Below are positions 43,561 through 56,789 of a stretch of 64,000 bases of DNA, one piece after another (within the stretch, counting starts at the first letter, position 1; each line of letters opens with the position of its first letter). Location: positions 121,037,023-121,101,022 of the forward strand of contig CM028382.1 of the NCBI GenBank assembly GCA_013146195.2, given 5' to 3'. The DNA is from Codonopsis lanceolata (taxonomy: Eukaryota; Streptophyta; Magnoliopsida; Asterales; Campanulaceae). A program made the position numbers and the translations under genes. Under the pieces are notes generated by a model that made no database searches, was not told the DNA's origin, and saw only the letters and a program-made list of their open reading frames with translations.

Positions 43561-46500
43561 TGACATTTTTGTCATTTGACAACCAATTTGTAGTTATATG
43601 AAATATCCAAAAAAATTAATGGTCCTTGATGAAAACATGTTTCTAAAATTGTACCAACTTGAAATTTGTCCTTTATTTTACATTTTCATCATTACTTTCA
43701 TCCAATTGGTTCATCGAAAAGTTTTCAACCTCTATCTATTTCAAGTCATCCAACGACGCCATTTATTTGAACCAAAATTATGATAATCAAAATCACTTGT
43801 CAACGGAGCCCATGCTGCTTAAGTGATGAAATCATATGAGTTGAAGAAATACAATCATTACTAAAAATGAACCATGTGGCTTGACTTGGATGTAAATGCA
43901 GAACAAGAGTAGTTAACTTTCGAGCGTGGGGAGGGGGGGCAGTGAGGCTGTGACACCGTGACGGTGAGTCGTCGTCGTCGTACGGGCTGTGCCATATCTT
44001 AGGATGGGAGAGAGAGAGTGTGTTGGATTATGCATGATTTAGTGAAAACCATTAATTAGATAACTTAAACAAACCTCATTTTTCTTTTAAACCATAAACT
44101 CTTTCAGCTGCCTACTTCTTTCATAAATAGCTTTCGACTGACACTTCCACAAGTAAATATTTAAAATCGATTATTTCTCGATTTGTTCAAACATGATATT
44201 TCTAACACTTACCTTATTTGTACTAGGATAAAATCTTATCTTTTATTTGTTGGCATTGCTACGTCCATAAACTCTCTGGTAAACTTCAAGCTTGAGTTTC
44301 AGTACCACACCACTTCTACAAATCTCTATTACCATAATCAAATTAGATAAACTCATTGCATCAAAAAAATAAATTAAAATGTATACCTACCTGTTTTTCT
44401 TTGTTTAGCATCTAGTTTTAAAAGCACCTTGGTATCCCATTAGTCATGATAAATTAAAATGTGGTCATTAATGACTAGTCATGAGCACAAAACAATTTGC
44501 TTATCAACGCCCAATAATGACTACAAACAACTTGGTATCCCATTAGTCATGATTTTTTTGTTATTTGAGCCAACTGTTTTATTATTTGGTTGGGTTTAAA
44601 TGACAATCACATTTATGCACAATTATTGCTCACTTATTGTTGTTAGTTAAGTTAGTATATAGATATTGCTTCATGCATAGAATTCATAAACAAAATTTAC
44701 TTGCATTACACAATAAGTTTTCTTGATACTTAATTCGTGATGTAATAAATTCTGCTTATTAATTTTCTATTTGTATCATTTTCCAATATAAATAATTATT
44801 CACCTAATAATTAACCACTCTGACAATAATGTGTTTCCAATCACCTACTACATTAATGTAAAAAGTAACTATTTTTACTTTTGTACATAGATTAAGAAAG
44901 ATTATTAATCGGATTCTATTTCCAATGCCCAACTTACTTATAATAGTGCATCAATTGATATATGATCTCGTTTGTACGCTCCAACTCAATGGTACCGCGC
45001 TATTTTATAATTATCATTATTTGTTGAATATATTTGTTAAAAAGCTATGTAAAAATTAACCTTTGTAATGATATTTGGTTTATAATACAAAAGGATTCTT
45101 GTATCCTTGTCATCCTAGGAGCTAGTAGACTATAAAACTAATAAACACGAAAGAGCCAAGATTTTCAAATTAATCCGAAATTATGAAGAATCTTAAAATA
45201 TCAATATATTGCTTTCAAAATCATCACCAATCCATTTGTACTCTTGATTCTTGTTAGGACCTTAGGTTGATAAATTTTGATTTTACAAAACTAAAGAATA
45301 TAATTTCCGATTAAATTGATCAATAGGCTTACATATACAAGAGTTATTGTAAAAAAAACAACAAACAGCTATGGTGGATTTTTCACGAAAAATTATTATT
45401 TTAGGGAAAAGGGACGGTACCCTACTAGATTTTTTTAATAAAGAAAAAATAACAAACTTGAGGGGCACAATCAGCCTTGCTCTTATAGGAGGGAGGACGG
45501 AGGAGTCTGACCTTAAAAAGGAACAAGCCACGTATTGAAAATTTATTGGACATATTTGTACTGAGACAATACCCTAAAATTATATTCCATAACTCTAAAA
45601 GAATATACATACAGTTCGATGCAAGTTGAGTATCATATGGATCACACTCAATAGCTATAAAATGGTAATCTAGCAATTATACAACGACAACATTATTATA
45701 ATAGAATCTTTCTAAATTCAATACCTATATAAAACGAAAGCTTTCTACAAGATCAATAACGAATGGTCAGAGAAAGATAACTCACATATTGGTGTAAGAG
45801 TAATCAAATGATGGTAGGATACAAACACAGAAAGAGTGATATGATTGGTGTAAATATATTGTTTATCTAGAGAACAACTTGAGATATTCTATATCTTTAG
45901 TTACTGTAAGCAGCAACCATCCCACCAAGATGTGAAAGATCATTTCATCAACAAATCTACCTTTGAACAAGGTCAACATAACTATTACCCAACACAGATA
46001 TATTGTCAACACAACTACTTCGAGCTAAACATGTAGCTTCAATTAGACTTTTTGTAGATTTATCTATTTAGGAAGCAAAACTCACGCTATTGAACTTTGT
46101 AAAGTTGTCGAACCTAGTTGCGTAACGAACTAGTTGAGAAAAAATCTAGAAGATTATTTTGACCTCGGTAATCTTTCTATTCGTTGAAATACTATGGAGT
46201 GTTGCCTCATGATAGCCACGGGGGCTATGAGAGGTGGATGTAGTATAAGAGATCCAAACCACCTTATATCCTAGTGCAAAACTTTTCTATCCCTAAACTC
46301 TTTACTCATTACTCACTAACATATTCAATGTTTATTTGTACATGAACTTAACTATGGTATACTTTTGTCGAATCAAATGATCTTCAAATTCTAATTTGTT
46401 GCAATAAGTCATCATAATTGTTCACACACACAAGATAAGATCATAACTTGTTTAGAGATCACTATTTCAATTTAATTATGTTGTGCACAACTCAATTTAA

Positions 46501-47235
46501 CAATCATAAATGTTTTTCTTAAATATAATTGTTTTTGTTCATCTTATCTATTCTTAAAATTATTACAAAAAATTATTTACGTTTGAAGAGTTGATCGAGC
46601 TCAGTGACCACAATGAAGCGTGTTTGTATTATATAGTGTCAATCCTCATTTGATTTAAGAGCTTAGTTGTTTTACCTCTAGGCTTAATTTATATTGGAGA
46701 CTAATCCTTCAATTGTTATCATAAATACTTAAGTCATTAAACTTTGTGTAAAGAATATATTATTTATTGTTGAATAAAAAAACCTCATTGTGTGAACTTT
46801 CAATTGGTATCAAAGTTGAGTTAAGGCTAAGTGATATTCAATGGAGGTGCATATTTTCAATTCTCAAAGCCAACTAGCTCTAGCTCAACTGATATCACTC
46901 ACTTTTAGAGATATGTTTTCAAATCGTTCTAGAGGTACTCAGGTGATGCATTACGAAAATGTGTAACAAAAAGGAGTCTTGTTCGTAACACACGAACGGG
47001 TGAAAAGAGAATCAAACGTATGTTCGTTAACGTACGAACGAACGAATATAAGGTTGAACACGTCAAACTTTAACCAACCTAGAATCCACCAGGAAGAAAT
47101 AACTGGAATCCACCATATAAAAGAGAAAACTCTTATTTTATTGAAAAAAATGCATTAATTCGGAATTACAATGGAACCTATTTTTATAAGACTAGTAATG
47201 CTTGGAAAACAAGTTAAAACTTACTAAAACACAAC
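43561..47235. other. AT-rich region without recognised genes
   Basis: About 3.7 kb. I see no conserved protein motif, RNA gene or boundaried repeat. A GC-rich patch at 43918-43990 includes a GTCGTCGTCGTC run. A small palindromic text TTCGTTAACGTACGAACGAA occurs near 47020. The minus frame 45283-45531 is not recognisable. Confidence 0.5.
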
Positions 47236-47298
47236 CTAACCTATATAGTAACCTAATAGGACTACAGCCTCCACCTCCATGCCCCTATCCCTCTCGAG

Positions 47299-47936
47299 GT
47301 GGTCAATGCGACCATCGTCCTCCCTGGTGTCGAGTGGACCCAAAACCGTAATCCACCCTTCGGGCCACGTACCATGGATGAGTCCTTCCTTCTGAACACG
47401 GCCAAGCCCGTGTTCAAATTTATTTGTGGACTTCTTATGCCCTCCAGTCACCAACATACTGTGACTTGGGATAGGGCTGGGATAGGGCTGTCTTGACCTA
47501 CACCATTATGACCGGTGGGTCTGTTGATGTTGGCCGCCTGATCAATGGCCTAATCAAGACCCTGATTAGAGGTAAAACGAATGCGGGGTTCGCGTTCCCG
47601 CATTTGATCACACATGCGGAGAGGATTAAGGCTGGTCTGGCCATTACTAGGGCCGTTTTGTTTGAGCACCACCAGCAGCCGAGAGTGCGGGTTCCTCATG
47701 GGGAGGAACCCGAAGAAGAGGAGGACCCACTCGAGGGGATCTCCAATAGGCTAGAAGAGGTTGCCTTAGAATCCCAAATGGCAACTCAACAGTTGGCACA
47801 AATTCATGCCGACCAAGAGCGGCTGTTTGGGTGGTTTAACACCGTGGGACAAATTGTCTCAGCTTATCATGGGTTGCCTCCTGGCACGATCCCCGAGTTT
47901 CACCCTCATTCGTTATTTCCGCCTGACTCACCGTGA
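47299..47936 (+). pseudogene. ATHILA ORF (PF03078-type) fragment
   Basis: The frame 47299-47496 gives VNATIVLPGVEWTQN and FLLNTAKPVFKFICGLLMPS. After a frame change at about 47490 the frame 47493-47936 gives YTIMTGGSVDVGRLINGLIK, NAGFAFPHLITHAERIKAGL, an acidic EEPEEEEDPLEG stretch and a coiled EEVALESQMATQQLAQIHAD. This follows the ATHILA ORF-1 family of Athila elements, whose function is uncertain. Frameshifted, partial at the N-terminus. Confidence 0.75.
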
Positions 47937-48322
47937 GTCGAGGCCCAAGTTCCATCCTCTTTCGTTAGGTGGGCATGCTACGTCCTTTTGATATTTGTCC
48001 TTCCCCGTCAATCCTCTCATACGTTCCTCAATTTTGGGGACAAAATAGAAATTAAGTTTGGGGGGGGGGATTCTAAGCCCAGAGTCTTAGCAGATCCTAG
48101 CCTAAGGAGGAATGGAGTTGGGCTATGTTTTTAGGGTGAAGAAAATTTTCTTTTCTTGATGCCCATTTAACTCTTCACCCATTTTTCCTGTTTTTAATTT
48201 TATCTTATTTTCGGAGGTGTTGCCTTGACCAGAATACACTGGCATTGGATGCTAGTGGTTTCCTCTTGTGGGAACCCATCATCAATTGTGTCATCAACAT
48301 TTCCAATTTTCTTGTTGGAAAA

Positions 48323-48390
<68 letters not shown>

Positions 48391-50280
48391 TTTCAAAATT
48401 TTCATCCTTAAGTTTAGATGTGGTAATATTAGTCGATGAGGAGTTAATGCAATGAGTCGCACCTAGGTAGATCCTTCCTCGAATTTACTTGATTTTGCGA
48501 AACTTTTACTTTTCTCCAAACTCTTCATGCATCTACACCAATCATAATTATGGATTAGTTAGAATAGTTTTATAAAGTCTATAGCACCTACTTCATTACA
48601 ACTAGATATGCACAGGAATATGATGCATAACCATTTAAACAAACTGTTGCATTAAATTGCGACTTAGGGTCAATTTCATGATAGTTAGATCCCTTGGATT
48701 TTTCTCATTTATATATCTCAAGCACACTTTCGAACCGTGTTTGCATGTTAGTCCCAATTGTCCCTACCATCTGTTTTAGCGAATGCTTATGTAAAATCCA
48801 GTGATGCTAAACATTCAACCCCACAATTCCCACAGTTGATATGATATTTTGTGTGTCTTACTTGCTTTAAAAATTGCATGAGCATTTGGCATTAAGAAAT
48901 GACTTAGGCCCTCTTTGGATCGTTAGAGCCTAAATATTCCCTTACCTTTACTAAAAATATCCCTAGTGTCCCCGTTGAGCATAATTAAAAAGAATGGAGT
49001 GTGCTAAGCACACTATTAGACCCCCATTCGACTTCGTTTCTATCACCCACATTAACTTAACCCTAAAAGCCTATACACTTTTAGCCTACCCTTTGAGAGA
49101 GTAGGATTGGGTGGGAAATTGATTACGGAGGACCAATTCTTTTTCAGTTACGATATTTTTCGGAAGACTTCTTCATTCCGTCGTCGAAAAAAAAAAAGAG
49201 AAAAATATAGATCGACGAAAAATGAAACGGAAGAAGAAGAGTGCAAAAAGATTTAAATGGAAGCATAGCTTTCAAAGGAAATTATGTTAGAAAAATCATG
49301 CTGATAAGAACGATGTGATATTTTAGAAGTATCTATAGCCCAAAACAAGTTTGGGAGGGGGGGAGAAGAAAACTGAAAAATAACAGAAAACACCCCCCCT
49401 ATTGGTAGTCTTTGCAGGTCCTAGCCTAAATAGGAAAACTTCCTTCTGCTTGGAAGTATGAGGAATAAAAGGGTAATCTTACTCTCTCACTTTGAATTCC
49501 ATTCCTTTCCTTCATATCCCCCAACACCTTGGTCTTACATTACAAGCTAAATAAAGACCTAATGATCTTTCTGTCAATGCTTGTGTATGTTTTCTTTGCT
49601 AAGTACGTAGTCATATAGAATTGATCAAACATTTCATGTTCATTATTATCCACCCTAAAGCTCACCGTGTTAGCATAATCTTAGCTATTACAAGTCATTG
49701 GGATAGGAGAGCATTGTATGTCATACATAGAAGTACATGGGATGGATGTATAAATTTTTGAAATCCTTGTGATCTTTCTATCTGTAGTAGACTGGGTTTT
49801 GATGGTAGATCTCATAATTCATGATGCATGATTTTCACTTAAACATTGATTTTCATATGAATGTGGCGTTTAGCTTAATAAAATTGTTTTAGTTAAGATA
49901 TTCTCTAAGACTGGTGATCACACACACACGGAGAAATTAAAAGTAGTAGCATTTTTAAGAAAATATCAGTTGGTTTTATGTGATTTAGCCTACATATATG
50001 TGGTGAGCATCGAACTGAGACTGCCTTGTATGTCATGCTATATAACTTGAGGTTGAAGCCAAAAAGATTTTGTTTAATTTTAGTTTAGTTTTTATATGCT
50101 TTTGTATTTATCTGTTTTTGTATTTATCTGCTTAGTCGAGTCACTCAAAAGAGTCTCTTTGAGTTTGTGGGTTTATAGAGGAGTGTAAATAGTGTCACCC
50201 TCCAAAAAGATTTTCATTTTTTTAATTGTTATTTATTTATGCTTTTGTATTTATATGTATTGTTTACTCGTGGACGAGCA
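47937..50280 (+). other. Athila 3' untranslated interior
   Basis: No gene. AAGTTTGGG-type purine tracts occur at about 48055, 49349 and 50288; only the last borders the LTR. Near 49200 the text is AT-rich and purine-rich. A 48319-48395 A/T palindrome is listed separately. Confidence 0.6.
48319..48395. repeat. A12-(TA)n-T13 palindrome
   Basis: A run of A, then about 25 TA units, then a run of T, making one self-complementary tract. Overlapping frames on both strands (YIYIYI repeats) are artefacts. Confidence 0.9.
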
Positions 50281-50282
50281 AA

Positions 50283-50301
50283 GTTTAAGTTTGGGGGTAT
50301 T
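50283..50301 (+). other. Athila polypurine tract
   Basis: GTTTAAGTTTGGGGGTATT directly before the LTR start TGATCGAT. Confidence 0.75.
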
Positions 50302-51502
50302 TGATCGATATATTTTATAGGTCGATTTCATATACTTCTATGACTCAAATTATGCTATTTCACGAGGCTTTTAGCTACTGATATATGTTTTTGGTGAGTT
50401 TTATAAGTTTCAGGGTTTCTTGTGAATATATGCAAAACTCCAGGGTTTGATGTGAAATTTCCAAGAAGGGCCTAAGATGAAAAATGAAGAAAAACGAAGA
50501 AAGTCCCAATCTGGAGACCTTGCGGTCGCAAGGTGCCCAGACCTTGCCCCAGCAAGGTGGACAGTAGCTTACAGAAGTCAGAAATCAAAAGGCCAAAAAT
50601 CTGGAGACCTTGCGGACTCAAGGTGTCTCAGACCTTGCGACCGCAAGGTGGTCAGAATGTCCAAATTTTGTATTTTCACAGTGTTTTGATTGGATTACAA
50701 CTCCTTGGTATAAATAGAAGTCGGATGCCAAAGCCTAGGATATAGAAAAACGGCTGGAAACAGTCTTGTATATATTTTAGATAGATTTTAGGTTGTATAA
50801 CATAGTTAGATTGTGTAATTACAAGTAAAGAAGATCAAGATCATGTTTCCGATCATCTCCATGTACTGTTCATTGTCTATGATGAACTAAACCATCCATA
50901 ATCTAGGAGGTGGGAGGTAACTTGTATCGAATTTATGTTTTAATTCATCCTTATGTTCATACAATTCTTGTTGATTGTGGTGTTTATCATTCTCTATATT
51001 ATTTCGCTTTGAACAAACGAATGTAATCGCACTATCGATGCACGAGAGTGATAAGTTAGGACCAGATTCATACATGATCTAGGTGACAACTAGATTGCAT
51101 GTTCTTGTGCTTAGGATATAGAATGGATGAATTTTGCGGGGATGGAGGCTGAACCAATGGTTCAACAGACTATATCTATCTTTTGTGAACGAACCCAAGA
51201 AATTGGATGACAATTATTATGAATTGAACATAGAAGAGATACAAGTGAAACCCAGAATCCTAGATTGCCACCCACCATACGATCTTCATATCTTGTAATT
51301 ACTGCTAATTAGTTAAACACCTAAATATAAACAGTAGATTAGAATAAATAATTATAAAAACCCCTTTAGATTAATAAATTGCTATCAATAACTTGCATTG
51401 TTCGTGATCACTTGTCTCTGTGGGTTCGACCCTTGCTTCCAATACTATTCTATAATAGTCTTGTCCACTTGCAAGGAAAAAGATTAAATAAAACATCGAT
51501 CA
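50302..51502 (+). repeat. 3' LTR of the Athila element
   Basis: 1201 bp with perfect 8-bp inverted ends TGATCGAT and ATCGATCA. Near 50705 TGGTATAAATAGAAGTC gives a TATA box. Four ACCTTGC..GCAAGGT palindromes lie upstream of it (50517-50649). The last part contains ACTTGCAAGGAAAAAGATTA, as in other Athila LTR ends. Confidence 0.85.
50517..50649. repeat. Two pairs of ACCTTGCG/CGCAAGGT palindromes in the Athila LTR
   Basis: Units at 50517, 50541, 50607 and 50632, each 18 nt. ACCTTGCGGTCGCAAGGT and ACCTTGCGACCGCAAGGT have perfect 8-bp arms round GT or AC. The second (ACCTTGCCCCAGCAAGGT) has 7-bp arms. The third has lost pairing. Pairs repeat with a 90-bp period together with CTGGAGACCTTGCGG context. 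Confidence 0.88.
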
Positions 51503-53328
51503 CTTCCGTTTTTGCTTCTAAATGCTCCTTTCATTCAATTGGGATTCTATTATGAAAAAGCATAGTCATTAGTTAATCTTTGCTGATGAAGCAGCTGAAC
51601 TTCCTAACAGCTGCTAAGGCAAAAAGGAACTCTGTAGGTAATCTTCATTCTACCCCTGTCACCTGCAGACCCTGTTCTCTCCCCAAAAAGGATCGAAGCG
51701 CACATACCATACCAGTGAGGAGGAGCCAACTGCAAGTACCGATACTATCATTACTGTTGGTGTTGCTTCTATATAAGAAGAAGCATTATGCTCTCCCTCC
51801 ACTTTTGTTTCGTTCTCTTTGCCAATGAAGCTTATTGTCCATCCTTCCAGAAGCCAAGGCATTTCAAAGGAAAAGCTTGTTGTAATACTCTTCATTTCAA
51901 TTGGTATCGGCAGACCTCAATGTCTGCTGTTCCATCTCTATTCAGCAAACCTTCTTGTCTTCAAATCTCATCATTTCAATCTGTTATAGTAGACCTCATC
52001 TCTGCTGACCTCTTTCATCAGCAGACCCTCATCTATGTTGACGCCCCTGTCATTCATTCAATCGAAAACGGCATAGCTCAATATCTAGTTTACTGATCAT
52101 CTATATTTCAATGATTGATATCATACAAACAATTGGTATCCTTCAACAATTGATTGGTATCCTTCAACTTTCAAATATCAGTAAATTAACTTCCACCCTT
52201 CTTGAACACAAAATTCAATTGGTATAATAGCTATCCTATGGCTACCATCTTTCGTGTGTTCAATAGACTGATAACCTCGCATAACCTTTAATTGGTATCA
52301 GCAGACTTTCATTACTGTTGCATACTTCCTTAAAGTTATCAGTTGCACCGGTAGACCTCAATGTCTACTGGTGAACCTGAACTACAGACTTCCACCTCTG
52401 CCGTTCACAATTTCGTGAACTACGACTTCAATCTCTGCTCACACTCTTGTATCGGACTCTTCACACTCTACTGGAACTAATCACCAAAATTGGTTTCAGA
52501 TCTCTTACTGCTGATCAACTTTGTGTAATGATATCTTTGACATAAACGTTTAGGAATATTGATAGCTTTTCAAATATTATTTCAAAAATCCTTCTAAAAT
52601 AGTTTTCAAAACAACTTTGTTCTAGAATGACTAGAAAAATTGGAAGATTGCCGAAGACTCTGTGGATGACTCAGAAAGTTCCAAAAGTTTCTTCTAGTAA
52701 ACAAAGAACACAGAAATCGTAACTGTTTTACAAAACATTTTTTTGAAATACTACTTTCAAATTATTTTTGAAACAATTTATGTTCTAAAAATTCTATAGA
52801 TTTGGGAGATTACTGAGGATTGTGTAGATGATTCAAAATGCCCCGTAAATTATCTATTAGGATATCTGGAATATTTAAAACCTATCATATTTCCTAAATA
52901 TATTTTTACGAAATTTATTCCATTATTTTTGCTCATCGATATCAAAACAAATTCATTTCATTACCCTAAGCCTACAATTAATCTATGCCTTCAACAATTG
53001 GTATTGAAATCCTCCATTTAAGTCTTTAATCTGTCCAAATTCATACTCCCTAGAAGACTTAATATCGCAATCATGAATCGCCTCCTTTCCATTAATCACG
53101 TCCACTCTAACTGAGCTTTGAAATGATTACTTCGCCGTTTCTCATTTCAGTCATTTACTGCTCAATGGTGGATACTCAAGCGACGGTTCTTGAAATGTGT
53201 GTTCTTCCTGCTCAATCTCAGAAAGTACTGAATATATATATATAGTACAATATTTTTGATAAATCTCCATCGTTATCCAATCCAATCTGTACGATTATTA
53301 TCAGTGCTTATTCTTTGAGAAATTCTTC
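51503..53328. other. Interior of a SIRE-like copia element, non-coding
   Basis: Text alternates AATTGGTATC, GCAGACCTC and TCTGCTG-like motifs many times (51897, 52130, 52148, 52218, 52290, 52340), giving a degenerate repeat. No conserved domain. Frame 51580-51828 is not convincing. Confidence 0.4.
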
Positions 53329-54216
53329 ATGGCCGCTTCTTCTTCCAAAAGCGTCTTTAGCCCAAACACTCCCCCTGAATCTTCATTCATCACCAAAGTA
53401 GGCCGTCAATCCTACATTCTTGGTCGTACGATTCAATGAAAACAATTTCTCCTTGACAATATTGTTGGAGCAAATATTTTAGATCTTTTCCACAGTTCTA
53501 GACTCGTCTCCATCCTTTCATTTTGCGAAGACTTCTACAGCCTTCGGCTGATCGACGAATTCTACTCAAGGATGCAGCTGACAAGAGAGACAGTAAAGGC
53601 CTCCACGGTCGCATTCGAGGTACTGATCTCGTCCTCAATGCCGAACCTATCAAGAGTCTTCAACCTTCCCTCTACTAGCCCTAACTCCAGCAATGATTCT
53701 GTTCTCAACGAATCATGGCTACACCGTCCTAGCTACCACTCTCTAGATGACTACAGTACATGGGATATTTTCAACTATCCCTTGGATATGTACTGTATTG
53801 GTGAAATTTTGAGCCAATGCCTTCTGTTTCATGAACCAGGCTCAGGAAGCGACACCAGAAGACTTCGAAACTTCACCGTTGCTGTTCTCGACTCTCATAT
53901 CATCAACTGGTCTGAAGTAGTCTTCTCTCTCATCTGTCGATCTTTTCAGCGAAGAAGAGTGAATGGGTCTGGTATTCTGAAATACACTAGGATTATCAGT
54001 TACTTCCTATGCTCTTACCACACCATTCGTTCCACGATTCATGAGGACGAATGCCTTCCTGTCACTGCAGAAATGCTGATCACTCGAGAACTGTTCGGTA
54101 ATAGAAGTTTTTCTGATCAGGATATAAATTATTCTCTAGATTCTAGCACTGGTAGTTTGAGATTCAAATTAGTTTGTACTATTCAGAACTTGTTAGTACT
54201 TTCTTGCGTTATTTAG
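53329..54216 (+). pseudogene. Accessory ORF near the 3' end of a SIRE-like copia element, one in-frame stop
   Basis: The frame starts MAASSSKSVFSPNTPPESS at 53329, meets one TGA near 53437, then runs open to 54216. It contains LFHSSRLVSILSFCEDFYSL, LIDEFYSRMQLTRETVKAST, YSTWDIFNYPLDMYC and FLCSYHTIRSTIHEDECLPV. About 296 codons in all. Position (downstream, before a polypurine tract and a TGTTGGAATATGC LTR start) and the EFYxxM wording resemble the accessory ORFs of large plant retroelements, but I cannot name the family. No signal peptide or membrane segment is evident, so an envelope role is not supported. Confidence 0.5.
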
Positions 54217-54820
54217 CACTTTTCTCTTTTGTTATCCTCTCTATTTTACTACATCTCTTCTAGTATCTTTCTTTATTTAGCTTGCTTGCAACTGTCCTTC
54301 AATATTAATCCTCATTGCTTGCAACCATTAAGGAGGAGAGTTATATGACATATACATATAACTTAAGGAGGAGAGTAAGGAGGAGAGTGATAACATTCCT
54401 ACCATAAGGAGGAAAGTTTTTCCATAACTAAATTTCGCTAAACCAAGAGTAGATGGAAAACACACACTAATGTGACAATTCACTCTAAGTTGATTCTTTT
54501 GTGAATCATGCCAAAACAAGCTTTCAGTTTATAAAAATTTATGTATAAGTAAGACACCCAAAACCTTTTAGATCCTGTCCAAACCTCTTTCAAAAATTCT
54601 ATGTGATCTAAATTGTTTGTACTATTGCATTACCTGTTCAGTACTTTGATTTATCGAGTCTGTAATAGAAATAGTAGACTATACCAAAGCCATCGCTTAT
54701 GTAATTATCAACATAGGACATGTCTTGAGATAAAACGATCATTCATTGTGGGCATGTTATTACTATGTCTTGATAAATGCTTTAGTGTTTTGTATATGTC
54801 ATTTTGTAATGGTTCCAAGC
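54217..54820. other. 3' untranslated interior of the SIRE-like element
   Basis: AAGGAGGAGAGT occurs three times at 54330-54395, then AT-rich text. No gene. Confidence 0.5.
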
Positions 54821-54833
54821 AAATAGGAGGAGA
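54821..54833 (+). other. Polypurine tract
   Basis: AAATAGGAGGAGA directly before TGTTGGAATATGC. Confidence 0.75.
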
Positions 54834-54834
54834 T

Positions 54835-56050
54835 TGTTGGAATATGCTTCCTGATAATTTAGTTATTACTGTGCATATTCTATATATATGTTAATTTGCT
54901 TGCCCCCATTACAAGTGGCTAAAAAGTCTGCGTACCGGTTAGCGTGGCAACTCGTGTGATATCACATAGGTCTTAGATTAGGTGCAACCTGATCAATTCC
55001 TACCTTCATATATGATTATTGAAATGCATCAAAGACTTCGTATGCACTCAAGACCTAAGACTTGCAGTTATGTCAAAAGCCTTCAGTGATAAAGATCAGA
55101 ACATCCTTAAGACTCACCACGGACAGACATGCTACAAGTTAAACTGCTCGGACCAGCAGATATCTGTTATCCTGAATCGGAAGACTTGTTTCCACTGGCT
55201 CGAAGCACTCCACTGGTAGACTTTAAATTCTGCACGTGCTATAGAGAAGAGTCAAGAAGCAGCTCAAATCAAGTCAAATATGTCCAAGCCTGACATACCT
55301 AAAGCTACAAGACTTTCCTCTCACTCAAGTAGTTTGTTAAAGTCAAAAAGCAATTACTTTATTGAACATACCACCGACACAACGACATCGACCTACTCTT
55401 CAGAGACTTATCAACATCGCCCGACGCACAACAAGTTCCAAGATCTACACGACTAAATCTCTTCCCCAAATCAAATAAAGATCTTATGGACAAAGATCTC
55501 TATCCGATAGACTTCAGCCACTATATCTCTAAACGGATAGAAACTTTATGTCTTCATCTCTCAACGATCATATTGACTCCCGTCTATATAAAACCTCTCT
55601 CTTACTCAAACAAGTAGTGAGACATCCAAGATCATCAATCAACGATGATGAGCAATGAGTAACTCAACTTACTCAAGAACTTCAAAGAAAAAAAGAAAAG
55701 AGATCATCAATGAGATCGTCTTCACCAACGTATCTCTGATCTCTACTTGGATTGCAGTGAACTCATCCATATCTTAGCAAAACACTTTCAGTGGATTGCT
55801 AGGAAGAAAACCTTGGAGAAGAGAAAAGATTGAATAGAAACTTAAATAGACACAGATCAAGATCTGAAGATTGATGTTAGATAATGTCTGATGAAAATAA
55901 AGAGCTATATGTAGATATTGTATTCATATCTTCATATTTGTATTCTCATACAAATGCTGTTGATTGTGCAATAATCAATCATCATGGAAGGACGAGTGTT
56001 TTGCACTCAATCATTCAGATATATTTTTATATCTGAACGACTTTGAAAAT
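54835..56050 (+). repeat. 3' LTR of the SIRE-like copia element
   Basis: Starts TGTTGGAATATGCTTCC, typical of copia. A TATA box (TCTATATAAAA, 55583-55592) lies inside with an R-U5-like stretch after it. The end is not defined by a second copy; 56050 is an estimate. Confidence 0.6.
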
Positions 56051-56789
56051 CCTCTTCTCGTAACAGTTTCTTGTTCTCGTCTCCTATTGCCCTTTGTTGC
56101 TTAATGATTCATGAATGAATAATTAAGTAAGGATTGAAGCTTGGGTAGACAAAGTTAGAAACTGTACATAGATGGTCAATGATATGAATGCATCCTCAAT
56201 ATTGGAGTATTGTCATTAGTGAAAGTCTGGAATGTTATATGCTTCCTCCATTCCTGGCAAAGCCCATTTAAAATTCAAACTTTTTAAAAAATTGATATAT
56301 ACGTTTTAACAAGTCAAGATGCCTATGGATAATTCCTATACTTTGGTCTTTCCCAACCTTTTTCAAACCCAACAAAGTCTAATACATAGTGTAATACTAT
56401 TATCCGAGACAATTTAGTATTTTTTTGGTGGAGCGTTTTGATAGAAATATTGACAAAAAATGTAGTGTTATATCTTTAAAAGTGTTTCAATGCAGCGTTT
56501 TAAAACGTATCGTTTTAAAAATGTGCAGTATTTTAAAACGATCTAATATGGACCGTTTTAAAAATAAATTGCGTTTACAGATACTTTGTTTATCAAAATA
56601 TTGTTTTGAAATAATTTTCCAAATCTGCTTACAAAAAAAATCACATTTTAAAAATATCATTTTAAAAATGCTACGTTTTTAAAAAGCTGTGTTTTCAATA
56701 CGCTGCATCAAACAAGACCTTAATGCAGTAGTTAGCATCACAATGCTATTTTGATTTATGTCTGGCCACTCTTGCCATCTATTGACTTT
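56051..56789. other. AT-rich region without recognised genes
   Basis: Contains several GTTTTAAAACG and CGTTTTAAAA dyads (56490-56700). No coding evidence. Confidence 0.5.

Larger units (their letters stand above)
47236..51502 (+). mobile_element. Athila-type Ty3/gypsy retrotransposon, 3' part
   Basis: A fragment of the Athila-specific ORF (47299-47936), a long untranslated stretch with purine tracts, and a complete 3' LTR (50302-51502). The wording before the LTR, GGACGAGCAAAGTTTAAGTT and TGGGGGTATT, is characteristic of Athila 3' ends. gag-pol and the 5' LTR are absent from the window. Confidence 0.85.

Noticed and set aside
47000..47045. Regulatory dyad in CGTTAACGTACGAACGAACG
   Set aside because: A short isolated dyad with no neighbouring gene or repeat to support a role.
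48050..48070. Possible second Athila LTR boundary at AAGTTTGGGGGGGGG
   Set aside because: No LTR start follows; only the tract at 50283-50301 adjoins an LTR with matching inverted ends.
48205..48462. Frames reading YIYIYI on both strands
   Set aside because: They come from a (TA)n tract flanked by A and T runs.
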